Shown one piece after another: positions 24,185-30,564 of a stretch of DNA of 35,404 nucleotides (the first letter of the stretch is position 1; each line of letters starts with the position of its first letter). The notes under the pieces were generated by a model. The model did not search any database. It was not told where the DNA came from and was given only the letters and a program-made list of their open reading frames with translations. A program made the position numbers and the translations under genes. The DNA is from Lachnospiraceae bacterium UBA7729 (GTDB lineage: Bacteria > Bacillota > Clostridia > Lachnospirales > Lachnospiraceae): NCBI GenBank assembly GCA_002482005.1, contig DLFD01000005.1:1-35404 (forward strand), written 5' to 3'.

Positions 24185-25468
24185 TCATGGAACCAGGACT
24201 TTCTTACCACCCATGTAAGGCTGAAGGACTTCCGGGATCGTGACGGAACCGTCTGCCTGCAGATGGTTCTCCAGGAATGCGATCAGCATTCTCGGCGGTG
24301 CAACACAGGTATTGTTCAGGGTATTGGCAAGATGCTTCTTTCCGTCAGCCCCCTTGATCTTGATGTTCAGGCGGCGTGCCTGTGCATCTCCGAGGTTGGA
24401 GCAGGAACCGACTTCGAAGTACTTCTTCTGACGCGGAGACCATGCCTCGACATCAAGAGACTTGACCTTCAGGTCAGCCAGGTCTCCGGAGCAGCACTCC
24501 AGAGTACGGACCGGGATCTCGAGACTTCTAAAGTAATCTACGGTATTCTGCCACAGTCTGTCATACCACATGTTTGCATCTTCCGGTTCGCAGATGACGA
24601 TCATCTCCTGCTTTTCGAACTGATGGATTCTATAGACACCTCTCTCCTCGATTCCATGAGCGCCCTTCTCCTTTCTGAAGCACGGAGAATAGGAAGTCAG
24701 AGTCAGCGGAAGCTTGTCTGCATCGATCGTCTCGCCGATGAAGCGGCCGATCATGGAATGCTCGGAAGTACCGATCAGATAAAGATCCTCACCCTCGATC
24801 TTGTACATCATTGCATCCATCTCATCAAATGACATAACGCCGTCGACTACGGCTCTTCTGATCATATAAGGCGGGATGACATAAGTGAACCCGCGATCGA
24901 TCATGAAATCACGCGCATAGGACAGGCATGCAGAATGAAGTCTTGCAATATCGCCAAGCAGATAATAAAAACCATTGCCTGCAACACGTCCTGCCGCATC
25001 CATATCGATACCGTGAAGCTTCTCCATGATCTCGGTATGATATGGGATCGGATAATCCGGAACGACCGGATCACCGAATTTCTGAAGCTCCACATTCTCG
25101 GAATCATCTTTTCCGATCGGTACAGAAGGATCGATGATATTCGGGATGACCATCATTCTCTTCTTCAGTTCTTCTTCAACAGTCTTCTCTCTCTCGGAAA
25201 GCTCTGCTACACGGGCCTGGTTTTTCGTGACCTCTTCCTTTGCAGCCATAGCTTCTTCCTTCTTGCCCTCATGCATCAGCTTTCCGATCTCCTTGGAGAT
25301 ACGATTGCGTTCTGCCTGCAGAGCCTGAAGCTCCTGCTTGATCTCACGATTCTCCTTGTCGAGTTCGATGACTTCATCGACAAGCGGAAGCTTCTGATCT
25401 TCAAACTTCTTGCGGATGTTTTCTTTGACAGCATCCGGATTTTCTCTGATAAATTTGATGTCAAGCAT
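24185..25468 (-). CDS. serS: Serine-tRNA ligase
   Basis: SerRS charges tRNA-Ser (and tRNA-Sec where present) with serine. The 427 residues match bacterial enzymes. The N-terminal tRNA-binding coiled coil spans about residues 30-105; class II motif 2 appears as FRKEKGAHGIEERGVYRIHQ; TSEHSMIG contributes to serine binding; motif 3 ends in NNTCVAPPRMLIAFLENH. The start ATG is preceded by GGGGAGGAG. No T-box antiterminator (AGGGTGG-type) is seen in the 170-base leader, so control is not by tRNA sensing there. The stop is immediately followed by an in-frame tandem repeat (24089-24184). Confidence 0.96.
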   Translation of the reverse strand: MLDIKFIRENPDAVKENIRKKFEDQKLPLVDEVIELDKENREIKQELQALQAERNRISKEIGKLMHEGKKEEAMAAKEEVTKNQARVAELSEREKTVEEELKKRMMVIPNIIDPSVPIGKDDSENVELQKFGDPVVPDYPIPYHTEIMEKLHGIDMDAAGRVAGNGFYYLLGDIARLHSACLSYARDFMIDRGFTYVIPPYMIRRAVVDGVMSFDEMDAMMYKIEGEDLYLIGTSEHSMIGRFIGETIDADKLPLTLTSYSPCFRKEKGAHGIEERGVYRIHQFEKQEMIVICEPEDANMWYDRLWQNTVDYFRSLEIPVRTLECCSGDLADLKVKSLDVEAWSPRQKKYFEVGSCSNLGDAQARRLNIKIKGADGKKHLANTLNNTCVAPPRMLIAFLENHLQADGSVTIPEVLQPYMGGKKVLVP

Positions 25469-25528
25469 CTTGAAACTCCTCCCCGGGACTCTTAATTAAA
25501 GTCCTGTATTGATTGATAAGCCTATAAA

Positions 25529-25557
25529 ACTCTACCCCATCTGGCCTGATTCGTCCA
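25529..25557 (-). promoter_or_regulatory. Possible serS promoter
   Basis: Read leftward, TGGACG (25552-25557), 17 bases, TAGAGT (25529-25534): each box has two mismatches from consensus. A small inverted repeat GGACT-N9-AGTCC lies between it and the ribosome site. Confidence 0.35.
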
Positions 25558-25601
25558 GTCCATCCTTCGGTCTTCCGCAGTCCTCAGCCATCCGGAGCAT
25601 T

Positions 25602-25634
25602 GTTTCCTGTTTCTTAATGTTTCCTAATGTTTCC
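25602..25634. repeat. Decamer direct repeats before serS
   Basis: GTTTCTTAAT and GTTTCCTAAT follow each other, with partial units GTTTCCT and GTTTCCC on either side, just past the stop of the DUF4446 gene. The 10-base period recalls the longer decamer array at 30448. Role unknown. Confidence 0.5.
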
Positions 25635-25641
25635 CGAAACT

Positions 25642-26163
25642 TTACTCACTGATGCTGTTTGAGTAATTGACGACCGCCTGCCTCATGGCTTCCTTTTCCT
25701 CCTCACCGAGGACGATATAAGATTCTCCTTTGACGATCTCTTTAATATAGGTATAACAGCCTTCCTTGCTGTGGATTGCATTCAGTACAAAACCGGTGTT
25801 GTCCTGGTCCAGCATGGCAAGTGCGAAGCTCATCCTGCCTCCTACATCCGGAAAAGCATCGTATTTCACGATTCCGGTCTTCACAGGAGTTCTCCTCATG
25901 ACTTCTTTCATATGGGAGATCTCGGCAGCCTGGTTCTTGCTCTGCTCTGCGATTCTCTCCACTTCGATGAACTCACTTTCGATCGCTTTCTCAAGGGAAG
26001 CCCCGTCCTTTCCTCTCATGAAGAGCTTATACCTCTTCATGAAGCGGCTCATCTTCATTGACACATGAGCAAGGTAGAACAGGACGAATACCATGATCAC
26101 CAGCAGGATGATCATGATGATTCCGGGATCAAATCCCAGACTGTTCAGAAAACTGCTTTGCAT
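25642..26163 (-). CDS. DUF4446-family membrane-anchored protein
   Basis: The 173-residue protein has one N-terminal transmembrane helix (IIMIILLVIMVFVLFYLAHV, about residues 15-34), a basic/coiled-coil section to about residue 85, and a small soluble domain (TGIVKYDAFPDVGGRMSFAL; DNTGFVLNAIHS) that I recognise as DUF4446. The family is commonly encoded next to parB in Clostridia; its function is unknown, but the position suggests a link of chromosome segregation or origin position to the membrane. It begins 27 bases after parB and is probably in the same transcript. Confidence 0.85.
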   Translation of the reverse strand: MQSSFLNSLGFDPGIIMIILLVIMVFVLFYLAHVSMKMSRFMKRYKLFMRGKDGASLEKAIESEFIEVERIAEQSKNQAAEISHMKEVMRRTPVKTGIVKYDAFPDVGGRMSFALAMLDQDNTGFVLNAIHSKEGCYTYIKEIVKGESYIVLGEEEKEAMRQAVVNYSNSISE

Positions 26164-26190
26164 CCTTCTGTTCCTTTCTTCTTTTCAGGA

Positions 26191-27330
26191 TCACTCCGTC
26201 TCACCCGCAAGGATCGCATTGTAGATTCTTTCGAGCTCATCGCTGGAATAATATTCAATTTCAATCTTTCCCTTTTCAGGAGTCTTGGACTGAATGCTCA
26301 CCTTCGTTCTGAGAGAAGCCTTCATCCTCTCTTCCATATCATTGTAGATTGTCTGAAGCTGCTGGCTGATCACCGGAGGTTTGACCGGCGCCGGATTCTT
26401 CAGAAGTTTCTTTACATAGGATTCTACTTCCCTGACACTCATCTTCTCATCGAATGCCTTCTGGGCTGTCTGAAACTGAAGATCTCCATCTTCGATTGCA
26501 AGAAGGGCTCTTACATGTCCGGTAGAGAGCATCTCATTCACAAGCATATCCTGAACTCTCGGATCCAGCTTCAGAAGTCTGAGAGCATTGGTAACTGCTG
26601 CTCGGCTCTTGGAAACCCTCTCCGCTACCTCATCCTGAGTCAGAGAATATTCCTCGATCAGTCTCTTATAAGCGGATGCTTCCTCGATTGGATTCAGGTC
26701 CTGTCTCTGGATGTTTTCGATCAGAGAAAGTTCCATGATCTCACGGTCCGTATAATCTCTAACCAACACCGGGATTTCTTTCAATCCAGCGATCTTTGCC
26801 GCCCTCCATCTTCTTTCGCCGGCAACGATCTCGTAATAATCATCCTTCTTCTGGACGATCAGCGGCTGGATCACCCCATGAACCTTTATCGAGTCCGCAA
26901 GTTCCTGCAGAGTATCTTCATCGAATTGCTTTCTCGGCTGATCTCTGTTGGGCTCCACCTTATGGATATCGACCAGCAGCTGTCCATCCGCCTGAGCTTC
27001 TGAAGTACCTTCCTTCTTTAAGACTTCTGAAGCATCTTCTTTCTTTAAGACTGCTGAAGTTCCCGCTTCTTTTACTTCTGCAGAGCTGTCATCCTTCCCA
27101 TCATCTGTAACCGTTACATCTATTTTCGACTCGGATTCTTCCCGGCCGAATGTACCTTCAGGCTCATTCTCTTTCGCGGAAACTTCGGAAGATCTTTTTC
27201 CTGTACTCTTTTTCTTCTTTGGTGCCTTGTCCTTTTCTTCACCCGGTTTTCCTTCACTTTTCTTCTGCGACGGTTTTGCCGGTATCAGGATATCCAGGCC
27301 TCTTTGCCCAAGTCCGGTTCTTCTTGCCAT
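26191..27330 (-). CDS. parB: Chromosome partitioning protein ParB (Spo0J)
   Basis: ParB is a CTP-dependent DNA clamp that loads at parS and spreads to form the segregation complex. The conserved core (about residues 116-300 of 379) holds the CTP-binding GERRWRAAK, the ENIQRQDLNPIEEA box, and the helix-turn-helix around LTQDEVAERVSKSRAAVTNALR. The C-terminal dimer domain is present. Unusual is the N-terminal part: after the ParA-activating MARRTGLGQRGLDILIP there is a charged, disordered linker of nearly 100 residues with a 9-residue repeat (see 27000-27063). Its ATG at 27330 shares one base with the parA stop (TGATG), with AGGAGG just upstream. Seven parS sites lie beyond parA. Confidence 0.96.
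   Translation of the reverse strand: MARRTGLGQRGLDILIPAKPSQKKSEGKPGEEKDKAPKKKKSTGKRSSEVSAKENEPEGTFGREESESKIDVTVTDDGKDDSSAEVKEAGTSAVLKKEDASEVLKKEGTSEAQADGQLLVDIHKVEPNRDQPRKQFDEDTLQELADSIKVHGVIQPLIVQKKDDYYEIVAGERRWRAAKIAGLKEIPVLVRDYTDREIMELSLIENIQRQDLNPIEEASAYKRLIEEYSLTQDEVAERVSKSRAAVTNALRLLKLDPRVQDMLVNEMLSTGHVRALLAIEDGDLQFQTAQKAFDEKMSVREVESYVKKLLKNPAPVKPPVISQQLQTIYNDMEERMKASLRTKVSIQSKTPEKGKIEIEYYSSDELERIYNAILAGETE
27000..27063 (-). repeat. 27-bp tandem repeat coding part of the ParB linker
   Basis: Two full 27-base units (27000-27026 and 27027-27053) and a 10-base partial unit encode SAVLKKEDA, SEVLKKEGT and SEAQ. The unit is a whole number of codons, so its copy number can change without breaking parB. 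Confidence 0.8.
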
Positions 27331-28097
27331 CAGGACCTCCTGTAATGAATAACTTTCGATGCAAGCTTTTCGTATGCCTGCGCACCGGCAGACTTCGGAT
27401 CGTACTCTGTGATCGGCATTCCATAGCTGGGTGCTTCCGCCAGACGCACATTTCTCGGAATGATGCACTTATAGATCTTCTTGTCGGTATTTTCCGTTAC
27501 ATTCTGAACGACTTCGGTGGCAAGATTCGTCCTGCCATCGTACATTGTAAAGACGATACCTTCAATCCTCAGTCTGTCATTCTCCCTTTCCTGGATCAGC
27601 TGAACTGTCTGCATGAGCTGTGCAAGTCCCTCCAGAGCATAGTATTCACACTGAAGGGGCACCAGAACGGTATCTGCAGCACACATAGCATTCACAGTCA
27701 GGACATTCAAAGAAGGCGGGCAGTCGATAATGATATAATCATAACGATTCTTTATCTTTTCAACCTCTTCTCTCAGAATATGGTTCTTTTCTTCCTTATC
27801 GGATAGCTGGATCTCTGCCGCAGCCAGATTCACATCAGATGGAACAACTGAAAGCTTTGGCCTTACATTGGCGATCGTTGCATCTTCAAGAGTAGCTTCT
27901 CCAAGCATAACATCATAGATTGTTTTATCGATTGAAGCATCCCCAAGATCAAATCCACCCGAGGCATTTCCCTGAGGATCCATATCGATAAGAAGAACTC
28001 TTTTCTTTTTTTGTGCAAGGCAGGCTGAAAGATTGATGGCGGTAGTCGTTTTTCCGACCCCACCCTTTTGATTTGCTATAGCAATTGTTCTCCCCAT
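27330..28097 (-). CDS. parA: Chromosome partitioning ATPase ParA (Soj)
   Basis: ParA is a Walker-type ATPase that binds DNA non-specifically as an ATP dimer and, with ParB, moves and regulates the origin region. The 255-residue protein has the deviant Walker A KGGVGKTT at about residues 11-18, LLIDMDPQGNASGG and IIDCPPSLNVLTVNA. It overlaps the parB ATG by one base. A promoter with extended -10 lies just upstream, and the first parS is only 12 bases beyond that promoter's -35, so ParB bound there could repress or shape its own operon. Confidence 0.97.
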   Translation of the reverse strand: MGRTIAIANQKGGVGKTTTAINLSACLAQKKKRVLLIDMDPQGNASGGFDLGDASIDKTIYDVMLGEATLEDATIANVRPKLSVVPSDVNLAAAEIQLSDKEEKNHILREEVEKIKNRYDYIIIDCPPSLNVLTVNAMCAADTVLVPLQCEYYALEGLAQLMQTVQLIQERENDRLRIEGIVFTMYDGRTNLATEVVQNVTENTDKKIYKCIIPRNVRLAEAPSYGMPITEYDPKSAGAQAYEKLASKVIHYRRS

Positions 28098-28124
28098 AAT
28101 TATCTATACCTCACATTCTTGTTT

Positions 28125-28153
28125 ATTTTATCACAGTTGTATTTTGATGGCTA
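28125..28153 (-). promoter_or_regulatory. parAB promoter, extended -10
   Basis: Read leftward, TAGCCA (28148-28153), 17 bases, TAAAAT (28125-28130) preceded by TGA, an extended -10. It is 28 bases from the parA ATG. The parS array begins at 28166, next to the -35. Confidence 0.65.
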
Positions 28154-28165
28154 CACGTTTCAGGG

Positions 28166-28488
28166 TGTTTCACGTGAAACATCATCCTTCGACTTTTATT
28201 CGAGACAGGACTTTGGTTTCACGTGAAATATCAACCTGTCGCCTTTCACTCGCTACAGGAACTTCACGTTTCACGTGAAACATCAACATCTCGCCTTTCA
28301 CTCGCTACAGGAATTTTTGGTTTCACGTGAAACATCAATTTTCGCCTTTCACTTGCTAGAGGAACTTTTTGTTTCACGTGAAACATCAACCTTTCACCTT
28401 TCACTCGCTACAGGGACTTCACGTTTCACGTGAAACATGGTCTTCTACCTTTGACTCGAACCGAGAACTTCACGTTTCACGTGAAACA
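28166..28488. repeat. Tandem array of seven parS centromere sites
   Basis: Seven copies of the 16-bp ParB site TGTTTCACGTGAAACA or close variants begin at 28166, 28215, 28267, 28319, 28370, 28422 and 28473. Steps are 49, 52, 52, 51, 52 and 51 bases. All but the second keep the full inner GTTTCACGTGAAAC; the second ends AAATA. Spacers of 33-36 bases are also related (CGCCTTTCACTCGCTACAGG is typical), so the array arose by duplication of a 52-base unit. It fills most of the gene-free gap 28098-28596. The sites themselves match the B. subtilis parS consensus. Confidence 0.96.
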
Positions 28489-28543
28489 TACATTGTTTCC
28501 ATATTGTTGTAAGAAGGTAGTAGCGAACCTTTCTCAAACATAC

Positions 28544-28549
28544 TATAAT
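28544..28549 (+). promoter_or_regulatory. -10 box of the hydrolase-like gene
   Basis: A perfect TATAAT stands 48 bases before the ATG at 28597. No good -35 is found at 16-18 bases, so the promoter may be weak or activator-dependent, or influenced by ParB spreading from the adjacent parS array. Confidence 0.45.
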
Positions 28550-28596
28550 ATCAGTAAGTATTTTTGTTTGTTCATAGGTTATATGGGGTGATTTGT

Positions 28597-29508
28597 ATGG
28601 TAAGTTTCAAAGAACATATGAAGACTCTTGGCAAGCTTGATCTCGTAGCCATCGTCCTGATGTATGGTGCCAACCGTGTTATTTCGTCTTTTTCCTCTTC
28701 CAAGAATTTGCTCAAGCCTGGTACTGGTAAATATTTCAAGTGGAAGTATGGCGATGTCTTCTATCACAAGACCGGCGAGGGTTCTCCCATTGTCCTCCTT
28801 CATAATGTTGATCCTTCTGACAGTGGATATGAATGGCTTGAAGTGGTTGACTTTCTGAGCAAGGATCATACTGTCTACACAGTCGATCTTCCAGGATGTG
28901 GCAGATCCGTAAAACCCAAGATTACATATACGAATTATTTCTATGTTTTGTTTCTTTCTGACTTTATTCGTAAGGTTGTAAAAAAGAAGACAGATGTCAT
29001 TGCGGACGGATATTCTTCTTCCTTTGCGATCATGGCATCCCTCATGGATTCTTCTTTGATCCATCACATCACTGCAGTGAATCCATATAGCTTTGGCAAT
29101 CTGGAACAGACAGAGAACAGGACTTCAAAGTTTGCCTCTGTTCTCATGAATCTTCCGGTTCTGGGAACTACCATATACAATATGGAAGTTTCTCACCGTA
29201 ATATCGACTATCGTTTTACGGAGGATTATCTCTACAATCCATTCCGTTCCAACAACCGCTATGTCGACGCCTATTATGAGGGAGCTCATTACAACGAAGG
29301 AAAAGGAAAATATCTTCTTTCTTCCATCAAGGGTCTCTATATGACTGTTAATATCAGAAAAGCCCTTAGAAAGATAGGAGATCAGGTCACGATTCTCTAC
29401 GGTGAGGGGATCGATCATGCAAAGAATATCATATCGGAATATGTAAGCCTCAATCCTGAGATCAAGGCTTATCCGATTGAGAAAGCGAAGTACATTCCTA
29501 TGATGTAA
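28597..29508 (+). CDS. Alpha/beta-hydrolase-fold protein with degenerate nucleophile elbow
   Basis: The 303-residue protein has the alpha/beta-hydrolase layout: IVLLHN (residues 65-70) at the oxyanion position, TVYTVDLPGCGRS (93-104), and the nucleophile strand VIADGYSSSFAIM. The usual G-x-S-x-G elbow is here GYSSS (138-142), with Ser in place of the second Gly, and I cannot find the usual C-terminal GH catalytic histidine. It may be a weak or non-catalytic member. An N-terminal region of about 45 residues precedes the fold. The ATG at 28597 follows GGGGTGAT; the TTG at 28564 lacks a site. The gene diverges from parAB across the parS array and converges on rsmG. Confidence 0.7.
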   Translation: MVSFKEHMKTLGKLDLVAIVLMYGANRVISSFSSSKNLLKPGTGKYFKWKYGDVFYHKTGEGSPIVLLHNVDPSDSGYEWLEVVDFLSKDHTVYTVDLPGCGRSVKPKITYTNYFYVLFLSDFIRKVVKKKTDVIADGYSSSFAIMASLMDSSLIHHITAVNPYSFGNLEQTENRTSKFASVLMNLPVLGTTIYNMEVSHRNIDYRFTEDYLYNPFRSNNRYVDAYYEGAHYNEGKGKYLLSSIKGLYMTVNIRKALRKIGDQVTILYGEGIDHAKNIISEYVSLNPEIKAYPIEKAKYIPMM

Positions 29509-29533
29509 TGTCCGAAAGAATTTCTTGACACTT

Positions 29534-29561
29534 ATAAGAGATCGTTATCCTGATCTCTTAT
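29534..29561. terminator. 10-bp stem hairpin after the hydrolase-like gene
   Basis: ATAAGAGATC (29534-29543) pairs perfectly with GATCTCTTAT (29552-29561) across eight bases, 25 bases past the stop codon. There is no T-run, so termination is uncertain. Confidence 0.45.
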
Positions 29562-29603
29562 CCATATCCGGATCAGAGATTCATATCATGATCAAAAATC
29601 TAT

Positions 29604-29623
29604 ATACGGATCAGAATCCGTAT
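29604..29623. repeat. GATC-containing hairpin in the hydrolase-rsmG spacer
   Basis: ATACGGAT (29604-29611) pairs with ATCCGTAT (29616-29623) around a four-base loop. It is one of several palindromes in a spacer that holds eight GATC tetramers in about 190 bases, ending in the direct repeat ATAGATCAGC (twice, 29671-29690). Confidence 0.6.
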
Positions 29624-29700
29624 CCTGATCTTTCATAAGAAAGCGACACAGAATGCTGCTCGTCGACATCATAGATCAGCATAGATCAGCACAGATGAGA

Positions 29701-30426
29701 TTATTTTAACGGTTCTTTCCCCGGCAGGCCCGCCTTACGCGGATACTTTGCCGGGGTTGATCTTTTCTTACTGATGATCAGAAAACTTCTTTCCAGATCA
29801 GTTCCCGGAATCTTATCGATTACAGGAGAATCACATTCTCCCCCAAGGATACCGATCGCTTTTCTTGCCTCCTGAAACTCATCGTCCACGGAAGCCGACT
29901 TATACGATATAAACTTCCCTCCCTTTTTTACGAAAGGCAGGCAGTATTCTGAAAGAGTTGACAGGTTCGCTACTGCCCTTGAGACGACAAGGTCATATTT
30001 TTCTCTGTAAGCCTTATCTCTTCCCAGGTCTTCCGCCCTTGTATGGACCGTCTCGATATCCTTCAGCCCGCACTTTTCAATAACCTCATTCAGAAACAGG
30101 ATTCTCTTATTCAGAGAATCTGCCAGTGTAAAATGGATCTTCGGAAATACAATCTTCAGCGGGATTCCAGGAAATCCTGCACCTGTTCCCATATCCAGTA
30201 CATATTTTATCTTGCTGAAGTCCGCATGTCTTACGATCAGCAGACTGTCCAGAAAGTGTTTATCCACAACTTCATCAAATTCTGTTATTGCAGTCAGATT
30301 CATGACTTTATTTTTTTCTACAAGAAATTCATAAAAATTCATAAACTGGTCCACCTGCTGATCCGTCAGAGTGATTCCAAGTTCTGAACACATATCTATA
30401 AATTTCGATGTATTATAATTATTCAT
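29701..30426 (-). CDS. rsmG: 16S rRNA (guanine-527-N7)-methyltransferase
   Basis: RsmG (GidB) puts m7G at position 527 of 16S rRNA using S-adenosylmethionine; its loss gives low-level streptomycin resistance in many bacteria. The 241-residue protein shows the N-terminal helical part (NFYEFLVEKNKVMNLTAI), HFLDSLL, the SAM-binding VLDMGTGAGFPGIPLKI and LVVSRAVANLSTLSEYCLP. A basic, Pro-rich tail of about 20 residues extends past the usual end. It is last in the mnmE-mnmG-rsmG order, separated from mnmG by an unusual 138-base AT-rich spacer. Confidence 0.96.
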   Translation of the reverse strand: MNNYNTSKFIDMCSELGITLTDQQVDQFMNFYEFLVEKNKVMNLTAITEFDEVVDKHFLDSLLIVRHADFSKIKYVLDMGTGAGFPGIPLKIVFPKIHFTLADSLNKRILFLNEVIEKCGLKDIETVHTRAEDLGRDKAYREKYDLVVSRAVANLSTLSEYCLPFVKKGGKFISYKSASVDDEFQEARKAIGILGGECDSPVIDKIPGTDLERSFLIISKKRSTPAKYPRKAGLPGKEPLK

Positions 30427-30447
30427 TCCTTCTCCATAATGCAGTAA

Positions 30448-30507
30448 CGATATATTTCGATATTTATCGATATATTTTAATATATTCTAATATCATTTGA
30501 TATTATA
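30448..30507. repeat. Six AT-rich 10-bp tandem repeats in the mnmG-rsmG spacer
   Basis: Sixty bases divide into six consecutive decamers: CGATATATTT, CGATATTTAT, CGATATATTT, TAATATATTC, TAATATCATT, TGATATTATA. The period is one DNA helical turn. The last unit contains TATAAT on the minus strand (30502-30507), a possible -10 box for rsmG without a matching -35. Confidence 0.8.
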
Positions 30508-30564
30508 TGAAACTGAAACATTGGCATATTTACTGTCTTCCTGTCGATCTCTGTTTTCAGCAGA

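Noticed and set aside
25469..25641. T-box riboswitch before serS
   Set aside because: Expected in many Firmicutes serS leaders, but no AGGGTGG-type antiterminator motif or specifier stem is seen, and the leader is short.
28166..28488. CRISPR array
   Set aside because: Regular 16-base repeats with 33-36 base spacers look like one at first, but the repeat is the palindromic parS site, the spacers resemble one another, and there are no cas genes.
30260..30268. DnaA box TTATCCACA as part of oriC
   Set aside because: It is a single perfect box inside rsmG coding sequence (Val-Asp-Lys-His codons) with no cluster around it, so chance is the simpler explanation.
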